Shown here piece by piece: positions 1 through 10,193 of a DNA stretch of 64,000 nt (position 1 is its first letter; every line of letters starts with the position of its first letter). The DNA comes from Clytia hemisphaerica (Eukaryota > Cnidaria > Hydrozoa > Leptothecata > Clytiidae). The DNA lies in NCBI GenBank assembly GCA_902728285.1, contig CACVBU010000885.1, forward strand, positions 148,304 through 212,303, read 5' to 3'. The notes below the pieces were generated by a model, which was not told the DNA's origin, did not search any database, and worked only from the letters and a program-made list of their open reading frames with translations. A program made the position numbers and the translations under genes.

Positions 1-86
1 CCCGCTTGTGGACTTTAGTGATTTCCTCGTATGTAGTCTTGTTACAGTTTCTTGTTTTACAGTTTTATTTTACCTTTCTTTTTTAG

Positions 87-673
87 GTATCGATATCTCA
101 AAGTATTGTTCTCAAAAAGGTAAACAAAATTGTCTCACTTCAACCTCAAACACGGTTCATTATATGATTTTAAATTCCATTTTTTTACTTTCAATGATTC
201 TGTTACTCTCAGGGTTCTGTTAGCCCCTAGTTTTAGCAATGTTGTACCTATTGTTCAATAGTCGGAAAATATTTCGAAATTGTTTGACATTGGTTTTTTT
301 GCCCCAAATGCACATGTTTGAAATTTCACGCAAAGAGGAACGTGAGAAAATTTTTCCCTCTGATTTGACGTAATCAATGATTTGGTTGTCAATTGATTTG
401 ATGTTTCTACTTCTCTATTTAGGAAATCTTGAATTTTCTGATCTACTGCTATTCATTACCGGGACGCCGACAGTCCCAGCAGGAGGGTTTGATTCTAATA
501 TTCTCATTAGATTCAAACCTGAAGAAGAGTGTGGTGAAGATTGCAAATGTTTACCCGTATCATCGCTATGTGAACCTTCGATCACTTTACCAATGCAAAA
601 CTCATCATTTGAAGCAATGACGAAGTCAATCGTCTCGGGGATAAAAGACTCTAATGGCATCGGTAAAGTGTAA
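87..673 (+). CDS. HECT-type E3 ubiquitin ligase-like protein, C-terminal exons (5' end outside window)
   Basis: The last exon (423-673, after acceptor TCTCTATTTAG) encodes about 83 residues that read like the end of a HECT catalytic domain: LLLFITGTPTVPAGGF, then LPVSSLCEPSITLP, then an SFEAMTKSIVSGI tail and TAA at 671-673. In HECT ligases the Cys of the LPxxxxC segment (here codon 569-571) forms the ubiquitin thioester, and the preceding F-x-TG-x-x-x-x-P segment lies in the same lobe. A 33-nt upstream exon at 87-119 (acceptor TTCTTTTTTAG, donor GTAAAC) has the matching phase and would join as SQK-GNLEFS. The rest of the gene lies upstream of base 1. Invertebrate genomes carry large HECT families, so this may be a family member or a pseudogene. 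The domain call is fairly good; the small exon is tentative. Confidence 0.6.
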
Positions 674-1440
674 TTGTATTGTGCTTTCTAATTCGAAGCA
701 TTTTTACACAAAAAGTCAACCTTGGTCATGGTTGTAGTTGGAAATTATTCATTAGTTTTATTCCTTGGTAGATGATAGAAGGATCAACTTTATATTCTTT
801 TTGTTTTTCACTCCAGTTTATTCAGGGTTTCCAGCGGTAAGGGAAAACCTGTAAAGTCAGGCTTTTTTTGGAAAATTTCTCCAAAATTTGGGAATGAAAG
901 ATGTGTTTCTCAAAATTACTCAATAATACTCATTATAAAAACACCATACATGGCTATTGTAAAACTGAGAGGAGATTCTTGAAGAGTCGAATTTTTTAAC
1001 TACAACATGAAAAATTAACGTAACGTTTTTGGTCAGGAAAAAGTCTAGTTTCGTTAGGTCGGTTCTAACCCTTTTCAACATTTTTGTTAGGGAATAAGTG
1101 CGAATTTTTGAGCAAGAGTCATGGAATGTTATGCTGGGAACCCTGTTATTTTTGGTTGAAAGTTTGTCTTACGTTATGACTTTAGTGAATTTCCTTTAGT
1201 TTATTTCATTTCTTTAGTTATTTTCTTTCTGTACTTTGTTCAATGATATTATACCCCTTTAAACAGCTTAATCCCGGGTTAGTCATGAGAAGCTGTACAT
1301 CTGAATAATGAAAGTGCGATGGATTGTTTCTTTGTTTTGTTGTTGGATATTAAATCTTTCCCGGTATATCTAGTTTACTTTTAATCCAACGCAAGTATGA
1401 TTTCAGAAGCTTCATTTTGTTCATTTTTCTAAAATTTATT
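674..1440. other. No gene seen; AT-rich spacer downstream of the HECT exon
   Basis: No open frame with coding character, no clear inverted repeat and no splice-bounded exon were found on either strand. It probably contains the 3' UTR of the HECT-like gene followed by intergenic DNA. Confidence 0.4.
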
Positions 1441-1482
1441 TGCATACGTTTCGGTACTCAACAGAGAACCATCCTCAGTGCA
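1441..1482 (-). ncRNA. Hammerhead-ribozyme-like motif (candidate)
   Basis: Read on the minus strand, the segment has CTGAGGA, an imperfect stem-loop (GGT-t-CTC ... GAG-t-ACC), then GAAAC-GTA. It is enclosed by TGCA on both sides, which can pair as a 4-bp stem I. CUGANGA and GAAA are the conserved hammerhead core elements, and a tiny self-complementary ACGT stem III is what is described for Penelope-like and retrozyme hammerheads. Against it, a U sits where the G10.1-C11.1 pair should be, and no Penelope reverse transcriptase is present nearby. It could be a decayed terminal motif of such an element. Confidence 0.3.
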
Positions 1483-1782
1483 GTAAAAAATCGAAATGAT
1501 TAAAATGAAATCTAGCTACAACTTCTAAAAGCAGTTTGAAAAAATGTGTAATTACCTTAATAAAATACATTAATAAAATGTCATTTCTGTTAGTTAATAC
1601 TTTTGCACTTAAGATGTATTTAAGGATTGATTTGTTTAAGTACGATTTCCTTTTTCAAATCCTTGTGTTTACCACTCACTGTGTCTATCCCATCTAGACC
1701 CAATTGATTAAATTATTTCATCATTGCCACGCCAAGGGAATTTTTATTTTATTTTAGAAATTTTATATACGCAGTTTATTTT

Positions 1783-2392
1783 TAAAGAGCTGTATAATTC
1801 GTGAGTTATTTTTGTGAGTTATATTCGTGAGTTATGCGTTGTGACCTCATTCCGTGAGTTATTTTTTGATTGAATAACACATCCCTTTATTTCAAGGAAT
1901 AACGACGTGAGTTAATAACTCACGAACTTATTCCAAAGAATAACAATACGAGCTAATAACTCACCACCTTATCCAAAGAATAAGCTTACGAGTTAATAAC
2001 TCGTTCTCTTATTCCAAAGAATAAGTGCGTGAGTTACCAACTAGCGACTTTATCTTATAAAACTAGAATGCGTGTCAAGATATGGACAATTGAGCTTATG
2101 ATAAGGTTTTTAATGCAAATTTAGAAATATTTTCGGGGATAATTTACTCCCTAAATTCAACTTTATGCAAAAGCGTGAGTTTATAACTCACGATGTTATT
2201 TTTTTGAACAAGGCCATGAGTTAATATCTCACGAGTTTGTTTTTTGAAATAACGCGGTGAGTTATTAACTCGTAATGTTATTCTTTAGAATAAGTTCGTG
2301 AGTTATTGACTCATGTCGCTATTCCTTGAAATAAATGGATGAGTTATATTTTATCAAAGTAACTCACTGAATGACGTCACACGGCTCTTTTA
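1783..2392. mobile_element. Fold-back element made of alternating short palindromes
   Basis: Two arms (about 1783-2040 and 2180-2392) are imperfect inverted copies of each other, ending in AAAGAGCTGT and its counterpart ACGGCTCTTT. Each arm is a tandem array with a period of about 40-45 bp. Every unit holds two self-complementary cores: GTGAGTTAATAACTCAC and TTATTCCAAAGAATAA. The centre (2041-2180) is not repetitive. There is no ORF. This resembles non-autonomous fold-back DNA transposons; the superfamily cannot be assigned. Confidence 0.6.
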
Positions 2393-2452
2393 CTATTTCA
2401 TAAATAAAAATGGTACTTCAAGTAGGGTCGATTTCTTTGTTAGAATATGATG

Positions 2453-2683
2453 TACACGTTTTTTTATATAAGAACAAACTATATAAGAACACAAGGCTTC
2501 GATAGCCAAAATATTAAGAGCATGCTAAGAACATTTTAAGGCTTTGCGGACGCATTTTCTTGGGAAATTGCACAAAATATCACAAAATGACAAAATTAAG
2601 AACATTTTTAGGCTTAAAACTCAAACAGTTAAAAACATCCGAAGGCTTCAAAATTTTCGACGTTCTTCTTAAAAAAACGTGTA
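2453..2683. mobile_element. MITE with TACACGTTTTTTT ends (AAGAACAT family)
   Basis: Terminal inverted repeats TACACGTTTTTTT...AAAAAAACGTGTA enclose 231 bp containing repeated AAGAACATxxTAAGGCTT motifs. A relative with the same ends and a similar interior lies at 51475-51740, and a decayed one around 60843-61160. The terminal TA fits a TA target duplication. An 84-codon open frame inside it starts at TTG and is not credible as a gene. Confidence 0.6.
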
Positions 2684-2932
2684 CAGAAAATATGCTGGTA
2701 CTGAAACCGGTCGAATTTTTGCCATATGCAAGTGACACCTACATGGGACTGCACATGTTTGGAAAAAAACTCATCAAGCTCTCAAAAAAGTACGTTTTCG
2801 GGTCAAAAAAGTGACAAAGGCCCAAGTGACGGTACTGAGATTCAGTATTGAAGATGCTTGCCAACACTGACATTTCACCACTTCACTTCACAGTGCTTTG
2901 TGGTCCTGGGGGCACTTAGTTAAAATGGGTAC

Positions 2933-3549
2933 CGGGTATGTGCGAGCCATAAGGGTACCACAAAAATCTCTCAACGAGGTGAAATTCATAAGTTAGTCTC
3001 TGAAAGGGTCCCAAAACAACGAAAATCAAAAGTTTCTCTCTCAAAGGGTCACGATTTCCAGAAATTTCGACCAAAAATTGGGAAAAATCGAACAAAATTT
3101 GAGGGAAAAATTGGTCAAAATTTAGGAAAAAGTCTCTCAAAGGGTCCCAAATTTAACCAAAATTTTTTCTCTCAAAGGGTTGATTTTCGGCTCGGACATA
3201 CCTTAAGGGAACTTATTTTGGCGGGAACTAATTTTGGCGAATTTTGTCTAAATTCGCCAAAATTAGTTCCCGCCAAAATTAAATATTTTGCTCACTCGCC
3301 AAAATAAGTTCCCGCCAAAATTAATTTTTTTGATATTTTGCCTAAACAACTCCTAAAATCCAACAAAATTGCTCAAAATAAGGCAAAATAGAACAGATTT
3401 ACGCTGTCATTCGCCAAAATTAGTTCCCGCCAAAATTAAAGAAATTCACCATTCGCCAAAATAAGTTCCCGCCAAAATTAAAAAATTTCAGAATTTTTGC
3501 TGCTCGCCAAAATTAGTTCCCGCCAAAATAAGTTCCCTTAAGGTACCCG
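2933..3549. mobile_element. Older TIR element (CGGGTATGTGCGAGCC), split by a younger MITE
   Basis: The left end CGGGTATGTGCGAGCC (2933-2948) has an inverted partner GGCTCGGACATA...CCCG that is interrupted exactly at TA by the 3199-3545 element. The interior repeats a TCTCTCAAAGGGTCCC-like unit several times. A related but more decayed copy is at 49082-49362, and fragments with the same unit occur near 5830-5970. Non-coding. Confidence 0.55.
3199..3545. mobile_element. E2F-motif MITE, copy 1 (42-bp perfect TIRs)
   Basis: The first and last 42 bases are perfect inverted repeats beginning TACCTTAAGGGAACTTATTT. The terminal TA is probably the target duplication, since removing the insert rejoins the older element's terminal repeat. 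The body contains at least six copies, in both orientations, of TTTTGGCGGGAA separated by short spacers, with several further TTTTGGCGA half-units. There is no ORF. A diverged second copy lies at 8854-9197. Confidence 0.8.
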
Positions 3550-4008
3550 TCACAAAACATTCAATTGAAAACTTGGGTAGAGACCAAGAATTTGCCAAAA
3601 GGGAGGGGCTAGGAAAAAAGGCTATATAAAGGGAGGGGTAGAATTTAAGGGGTAGATAAGTTTTTTTGAATAGTTTTTTGAACTAAAACAAAAATATTTT
3701 CCAAGATTATTCAAAAAGCTTGAAAGAAAAACAACTATACATACAGATAATATTACTGATGTATTATATTATACCTAATAAAAATGACACTTTTTAAACT
3801 TACGAAATTCAAGCATATTCTCTATTAGCAAAAAACCCTTCGACAGATTGCCTAAAGGTTTGGGGTAGGGATATTTTTTAAAGGGAGGGGTACAGACCCC
3901 TCTGCGCACTATTGTCACTAAAAAAGGACCAGCAGCAAGTCCCTGTACCTGATTTTGCCTAAATTCCCCTGGGTCTGAGGGCCAAATATCGAAAACTATC
4001 TGTGTAAG
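3550..4008. other. Low-complexity spacer with GGGAGGGGTA motifs
   Basis: GGGAGGGGTA-type strings occur near 3600-3650 and 3870-3900 around an AT-rich core. This is probably a decayed element. No gene was seen. Confidence 0.35.
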
Positions 4009-4219
4009 TACCGTAAATTAGAGTTACTTTTATAAGCAAGGGGTAAATTTATCACCTCCAAGCAGCTGACTTTTCTTGTCTGCAATTCAAAATTAGCTAG
4101 AATGTAAACAAGTCATGTCATGACTTTCGACTTTGATAAATTAAAGGACCAGAAAATGTTGTGGGCTGGAGGTGATGAAAGTTACCCCTGACTTATGAAA
4201 GTAACCCCAATTGACGGTA
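4009..4219. mobile_element. 211-bp MITE with ~50-bp imperfect TIRs
   Basis: TACCGTAAATTAGAGTTACT at the left matches the reverse complement of the right end (TACCGTCAATTGGGGTTACT) for about 50 bases through a shared ATCACCTCCA segment. TA is at both extremes. No ORF. It sits immediately downstream of the minus-strand integrase gene. Confidence 0.65.
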
Positions 4220-5058
4220 TCATTTTAAAATTTATTCTAAGTTTGATAAATACTCTAACAACTGTGTATAGATATTAATGCCATAATTCCCATCATTTTC
4301 CAAAGGAACAAAATGGTCAATAATATATTGTTCCTCTGCTTCAGTTAAAGGATTTTCAATTTCCGGTATTTCTATATTGTTATCAGTTTGAAGCTCAGGT
4401 TCAGGTCCAAAATCGTCAATACCATAATTCTCATCTACCAAAGATGTGTCATCAACTAATGTTTCTGATTCAAGAAACCCACGTGACCATAGTTGATTCA
4501 GGGTCATATTCTTTTCAGTTCGCAACGGATGATTATTCCAACTACTTGAAAACTCATTAAGCAATCTGTTTATTCTTGGAATAAACACAAAATGTAAACA
4601 AAATAGATGTAGCTCATCATCAATATCAAGCAATCCGTCAGTTTCCATTGCTCTGAATAAATCAATGAACAAAGAAGCGACATAAACCTTTCACATCAAC
4701 CCACAACCTTTCAATTCGTTGGTTGTGGACTGATCGTCCCGTAATGAATGGCTTTTTGTCAACTCCTAAATTCTCCAACATCCATCTAGCGACAGAAGTG
4801 TTCTCCATGCCATGGTCACTGTTAATTCTTAAAGGACAACGAAATCGATTCAAACTGCCTATGAAAAGATTTAGGACTGTATCAGCACGGTTATTGTTTG
4901 AGCAATTCAAAAAGGCAATTAAACGCGAGTATCCATCTATACATCCATGGATGACTAGTCTCCAACGAATCATCTTATGAAACCCATCCATATGCCTAAA
5001 ATATGAAAGAAAATCCATAATAAAAGCACATAAAACTTTCCTAGGCACTCAGGCTTAA

Positions 5059-5807
5059 CCCTATTATTATCACGCTTTTTTGAGTTTGGTATTATCAGGG
5101 GGGTGGAATCCACCACACGGCCATAACTTTTGATTTAGATGTGCCATGAACATGAAACTTGGCAGGAATGTTCACTACCATAATAGGAACTCGTGGGAAA
5201 AATTTCAAGTTCGTGACGTCATCATACATGCAATGACGTCATCACAAAGTTTTCGCCTACCGCTGACCAGTTAAAAAGTACCCTTTACTAAAATGGCATT
5301 CAAATTCGAACAAAGCAAGGTTTTTCAGTTCTGTTTTGATTTTGTGAAAGCCAAAGGGTATATCTTCAACATATTTGCCGGTTTTTAATCTAACATTAAA
5401 ATTGAAGTTGAAATCCATGCTGAAGATGAGAAAAATTTTCGAAAAATTATGACGTCATTATTGATGACGTCATCATTTTCATGAAATTTTTTTGAAAAAT
5501 TTTAAAAGTACTAATTAATATCTAAAACCCGTCAAAATTTGAAGTCATTTGGATAACTATATCAAAAGTTATGCCAATTTTGAGATTTTGAGGTTTTACA
5601 AGGTTTTAGCTGGGTTTTATGTTGTCTCGTCACGATAAAGCCATAAAACCCGATATACTATTTCTATGATCACGGAAATCGGTATACATGTTTGTAATAT
5701 GATTATACTAAAAGTCACAAAGTTTCAGAGCATGAAATTTTTTTTTCACTGAGCTATTACCGAAAGAACACCGTTGTGGTGGAATCCACCCCCTGATAAA
5801 AATAGGG
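5059..5807. mobile_element. piggyBac-like non-autonomous element, copy 1 (TTAA target)
   Basis: TTAA at 5055-5058 and 5808-5811 flanks ends CCCTATTATTATCA... and ...TGATAAAAATAGGG. Sub-terminal palindromes GGTGGAATCCACC occur inside both ends. The interior has TGACGTCA sites near 5216, 5233, 5450 and 5464 and no ORF. TTAA duplications with CCCT-type ends are typical of piggyBac-class elements. It lies within the integrase intron. A second copy sharing the ends and a TAACTTTTGATYTAG interior is at 25640-26198. Confidence 0.65.
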
Positions 5808-5811
5808 TTAA

Positions 5812-6316
5812 ATGGGTACGGAGGCGTGCCACTGGTTAGGGCAGGTTAGGGTCCCTTTTTCACCCTCTGAAAGTCTCTGACAAGGTTCCAAAATCACCAA
5901 ATTTCAAAAATCAGTATCTGACAGGGTCCATTGTCATCAAGGTCAGTGCCCGGATTAAGTTCGAAAATTGCATTTTTTTTGCGTTTTGCCCCCCCCCCCA
6001 AAAAAAAATTGGCCAAAAATAGCTCGTTTTTACATTTTTTGAGCTAATTTTGACTTCCATTCAACTTTTTTTGCTTTGTCTTTGATTGGAGATGTTTTTA
6101 GCCTATTTTAGGGCTGAAAAAGACCGAAAACTGCCATTTTCACTATTTTTGACGATAGTGTAAATCGGTACCCCCAGGGGCAATCAACCAATTTTGGACT
6201 TCTCTGGCCTTAAAAAATTGTGCAAAATGGCTTACAACAGGTTAAATTTTCGCAAAAAACATACTACATCTTGAAATTTTATGACTTTGGGTTTTGACGC
6301 CACACCCTACCAGATG
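5812..6316. repeat. Decayed repeat tract inside the integrase intron
   Basis: It contains CTCTGAAAGTCTCTGACAAG-type units related to the 2933-3198 element and a C/A homopolymer near 5990-6008. No coding capacity. Confidence 0.35.
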
Positions 6317-6796
6317 CCATAGATTCTAGAGGGGTCAAGACCCCCCCTTAGGTAGGAAGACCCCTTAAGTGGCAACCCCCCTTACGAAATTTGAAAAAAA
6401 ATTAGAGACCCCCCCCCCCCCGACTCTGCCCTACCAAATTTGCTAACTTGCTGCATTTTTACCAACAAGCTAAACTTTTTACTGTTGTTTTTAAACACAA
6501 GTTTTGAGTGCATGATAAGCAACATTTTCAGGTTCAGTAGCGAAATCAGAAGCGGCGCAGGCAAACATTTTTAAAATCTGCAATGAAAAAGATGGGAAAA
6601 TGGCGCCGGAGGCAAAAATTTTGGAGTATGCTTTGTTAAATGGCTGTCCCGTTGAGCTTTGCTAATATTTGTGGGAACCACCCCCCTTACCAAACAATAC
6701 CCCCCTTAGGAAATTGAAAGAAAAAAGACCCCCCCCCCCCTTACGAAAGTTTTGAAACTCTCAAACCCCCCTAAGGATAGGGGGTAGAATCTATGG
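6317..6796. mobile_element. TIR element with CCATAGATTCTA ends and C/G tracts
   Basis: CCATAGATTCTA (6317-6328) and TAGAATCTATGG (6785-6796) face each other across about 480 bp containing CCCCCCTTA-type runs on both sides. Small open frames across it are fortuitous. 6797-7153 continues with similar G/C runs and no gene. Confidence 0.45.
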
Positions 6797-7920
6797 ATGG
6801 GGGAGGGTTTGACATCTAAACCACACGACGTTAAAAAATCTCAATTTCTAGGGGGGGGGTGGTCGGCCTTTATAAGGGGTTTCAATTTTAAAGGGGGGTC
6901 CACACTATGCAATCATCAAAGTTTCTTGAAAATTTTTGTCTGTGGTGCAACTTTTCTAGTTTTTTGCTTTCTAATTTAACTTAAAAAACTTGAAATTGCA
7001 AGGTACTTGACAACTGTTACCTCTTTCGCCATTGCAAAAGTATGTAAAAGGACTGTCTAACTAGGGGGGTCCGTCAAAAATTTATATACTGTATATATTT
7101 TATTTTATTTATTTACTGGCGGGCTGTCCTTTAGGGGGGTTTAATTATTTAAGGTGGGGGATCCTGACCCCCATGAAACTATGACTGTATTTCTTTTACC
7201 CCTCCCGAGGTTAGGGATTCCCAAGAATACACTTTCGAGAAGACACCCCCTCCCTCTCTACCTACTAAAGTTTAGTGTGTGTATAGCACTATGTGAAACT
7301 TGGCAACTATGCCATATTATTTTCCATGAGAATGGCTAAGAACTGGGATCATCCTGGACTGTATCACATACCATAAGGCATTTGGAGAAGCAACATTATA
7401 GACTCTTCTTGTAATTCTTCTACTCAATGATTGTCTGTTTGGATTTACTCTATCAAGTGACTCTCTCACACGCTGCCGTTTGACTTTGATGCTTTTTGAT
7501 AATAAAGCACCTGTGATCATCCGTTCTCCAGAGTTCGGAGAGTCCTCTAAGATGTCCTGAATGATGTTGTCAAGTTCATAGTCGTTAATTACATCATATG
7601 TTAAAATTTTTTGAGTAAATTCCTTTCTTCGCGTTCTAAGTGTCCTATCCGAGACTCCAATAAGATCAGCAATTTCCTTCCATTTGAACCCTATTGTTTT
7701 TAGTGCAAGGACTTGGTCTTCGTTGATATCTTTCAATGGTCTGCCACGAGTAGCCATTTTACTGTCAGTCAGGTCAGATCTTGTAGGGAGCCGGAAGCCA
7801 TCTTGTTATGTTGGTCCTTCATGTGGGAGGATGAGGCCATATAAAATAAACACGAAAAACCAACGCCCATTACACGCCCCTCAAAATGAAAATTACACAA
7901 ATTTGAATAATCGAGGCAAC

Positions 7921-8225
7921 CTATATTTGAAAAAAGATAGTATTTTTTAAAAAGATAGTATTTTTTTAAAAGATAGTATTTTTTAAACGAAGATAGTATG
8001 TTTACAACAAAGATAGTATTGTTTTAAAAAGATAGTATGAAAGATAGTAAAAATAGTATTATTTTTTAAAGATACTATGTTTTAAACGAAAATAGTATTT
8101 TTTAAGCAAAAAATAGTATGTTTTAAAAAAGATAGTATGTTTTAAACGAAGATAGTATATTTAAAAAAAAAGATAGTATGTTTTAAACGAAGATAGTATT
8201 GTTTTAAAAAGATAGTATTTATTTC
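7921..8225. repeat. ~22-bp minisatellite, AAAGATAGTATGTTTTAAACGA-like
   Basis: At least a dozen variant copies of (A)nGATAGTATxTTTTAAA run without interruption. Spacing varies from about 10 to 25 bp, so copies are degenerate. It lies just upstream of the integrase gene start. Confidence 0.75.
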
Positions 8226-8853
8226 CGCTTTGGCGCGCCATATAAATTCTTTGAAACTTTAATAATCTAGTACTTTAAAGCATCAAAGTTGTTTCCTTCA
8301 ATAGTGTTATGCACACAAGCATGAAATCTCTTCAGAGACCTTTTTTCATAAAAAGCGAACAAGAATCTTACAATTTTACTGATTTTAGTTAACTGGCCGG
8401 ATGAAAATTTTCATGCCGTCCACTTTTTTCAAACTATTTGACCTTATTGCAATTTTGTTCACAATTTTCTCCATTTCTATTTTTTTACACTGGAACAATA
8501 AAAAAATCTTTCATGAGATTCGTAAAGTGCACTATGCAATGCTTCAATTGCAGTTCTACCAATTTTGTCTTTCAAAGAACTTTTTTTTATTGCACTCATT
8601 AGACAGGAAACATTTTATTTTGGGCCGGCCCTAATGACTAGATTTTCCTTACTTACTATGCTTTAGAAACGTCTGAAATTAGGTTGTGTGTCATTCAGGT
8701 AGTTAGATAATTTTTTGAATTATATAGGTTCATAAGGGAATAACTGATAGTTTTTGGATGGGTGTAGCTCAAGAAAGAGAATCCAATAAAACATGCGTAC
8801 TCTGCTTCCCTCACTCAGGAAAGAACAATATAAAGTGAAAAATATTTTTTGAT
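8226..8853. other. No supported gene
   Basis: A 77-codon hydrophobic frame at 8401-8634 starts with ATG and has a possible membrane segment, but it has no splice context, homology or neighbour support. It is left unannotated. Confidence 0.3.
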
Positions 8854-9197
8854 ACCTTAAAGGAAGAAATTTTGGCGGGAATTTAATTTGGCGGATGGCC
8901 AAAAAAGTTTTTTCAGAGGGAATTTAATTTGGCGGATGGACGAAAAAACTAAATTTGGCGGGAATTTAATTTGGCGGTCGCTTAAAAAAATTAACCTTAA
9001 GATGGCGTCAAAACAGCGAAAAAATAGCAAAAACACCTTAAAAGAGATCATATTTTCAAAATGTTTAATTTTGCGGGAATTTAATTTCGCGGATGGCGGA
9101 AAAAGAAATTTTGGCGGGAACTTAATTTGGCGGATTTCAGCCAAATCCGCCAAATCCGCCAAATTTTCTTTCCGCCAAAATTTCTTCCTTTAAGGTA
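8854..9197. mobile_element. E2F-motif MITE, copy 2
   Basis: Perfect 26-bp inverted ends begin TACCTTAAAGGAAGAAATTT. The interior has TTTTGGCGGGAA-type units near 8870, 8954 and 9109, a TTTTGCGGGAA variant near 9068, and repeated AATTTGGCGG half-units. It belongs to the same family as 3199-3545 by ends and motif content. Its right end lies 18 bp upstream of a predicted exon (9216), so it contributes to or abuts that intron's 3' end. Overlapping open frames on both strands are by-products of the repeat. Confidence 0.75.
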
Positions 9198-9215
9198 TTC
9201 ATTCTTTTTTGACAG

Positions 9216-10193
9216 GTTCAATCCCAACAAGAGCTAAAATGCTCAAAGAATTCAAAATTGACAATTCACTCAGATTACACCGCAAGTCAAGTAAGTACCG
9301 AATGTCTGTTTAACTATTTAGATGTTGAAAAATGCCTGTTAAACAGATGGCCGAACTGTAAAAATCACAAATATTTGGTCTGTATAGCTCAATACCTTGA
9401 AGGCTGTGAACAAGAATTTGTAGCCTTCCGTAAATTCTTAAAAAAGTCATTCGAACTTTTTTAATGTTGCTTGAGATTTAAATGGAGTTTGTGGTAACAA
9501 TTCAGTAATGAGAAATTTTAATATCTTTAGACATGGCTCTTCCAACCATAGTACCAACTGAATCAAAATTCGAAAGCTGATGAAAATTCTTCCCCATTTA
9601 ACAAGTAAGTGTTATTTTTCAATGCAAAGATATTTGGGCGAATGAACAGGTCAACTATATCATGATATATTCCAGTATACTATTGATGAGGGAAGCCATT
9701 TCAAGTTCTGAGGGTTTGAAATTTTTGTTGAAGGACTCCCTAGGTTACTCAGGCAAGAGGGGGATGTGTCGCTGACCAGAGTCCCTTTTATAAGTAAAGA
9801 AATACTTGGGATATTTCAAAATTCACTAAATTTTTGAAATCAGCTAAAAATTGTCTAGGGTCCATTTTTGAACACCAGTGACACGCCAGTGACAGTACCC
9901 TTCCCCAGGGAAATTCAGACATTAAATGTATACAATAATTGAAACGCTTCAAAACCTTACTGAATTTCCATGACATCATTATTTGTTTTAATTTTTAAGG
10001 TGAAGAAAGTCAATGGAGTTTCGTGACAGCGACAAATTCGGTTAACTCAACTCAAATTTGCGATGTTGTTTTCACATTTCTTTTGCAATATGGATCTTCA
10101 GTCTCAAACACGTTCCCTGTGTCTATATTAGATGGTGACAGCTTCTTGTATAATGTGTTCCAAACAGTTGCTATTCCTGGTCATGTCAAATGA
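9216..10193 (+). CDS. Unidentified spliced gene, 3' exons
   Basis: Exon 9216-9290 (acceptor TTCTTTTTTGACAG, donor GTAAGTAC) enters and leaves in phase 1. Exon 10000-10193 (acceptor TTTTAATTTTTAAG) also enters in phase 1, so they join in frame as HRKS-S-EESQWSFVTA. The last exon encodes 63 residues of mixed, non-repetitive composition (SVNSTQICDVVFTFLL..., ending VFQTVAIPGHVK) with TGA at 10191-10193. Between them, 9531-9604 has good splice signals, but including it brings an in-frame TGA, so it is a candidate poison or alternative terminal exon. Upstream exons were not found; the E2F-motif MITE lies directly upstream. I do not recognise the protein. Confidence 0.4.

Larger units (their letters stand above)
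4232..7757 (-). pseudogene. Integrase (rve-type DDE) gene, two exons, one frameshift
   Basis: Exon 1 (7757-7372) starts MATRGRPLKD and has an HTH-like segment (EDQVLALKTIGFKWKEIADL, then SDRTLRTRR). It ends in NALW at donor GTATGTG (7371). Exon 2 begins at 4995 after acceptor TCATATTTTAG and continues HMDGFHKMIRWRLVIHGCID...GYSR, then NSDHG, then HNQRIERLW. Joining restores the Trp codon TG|G. This architecture matches a metazoan family of transposon-derived integrase-core proteins with the hallmark HNQRIERLW, possibly IS3EU-like. A one-base shift near 4688-4694 moves the rest (4687-4232, acidic C-terminus) into another frame, so the copy looks inactive. The 2,376-bp intron is filled with other repeats. 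The domain call is strong; the superfamily is uncertain. Confidence 0.75.

Noticed and set aside
415..660. Minus-strand 81-codon frame opposite the HECT exon
   Set aside because: It is a shadow of the plus-strand exon, which has recognisable HECT motifs and a splice acceptor.
2560..2814. 84-codon basic peptide
   Set aside because: It starts at TTG, overlaps a MITE end, and its Lys/Thr-rich content reflects AAGAACAT-type repeats.
8857..9193. 101-codon frames on both strands in the E2F-motif MITE
   Set aside because: Repetitive peptides (IRQIKFPPK, GGNLIW) arise from the inverted GGCGGGAA units; there is no coding signal.
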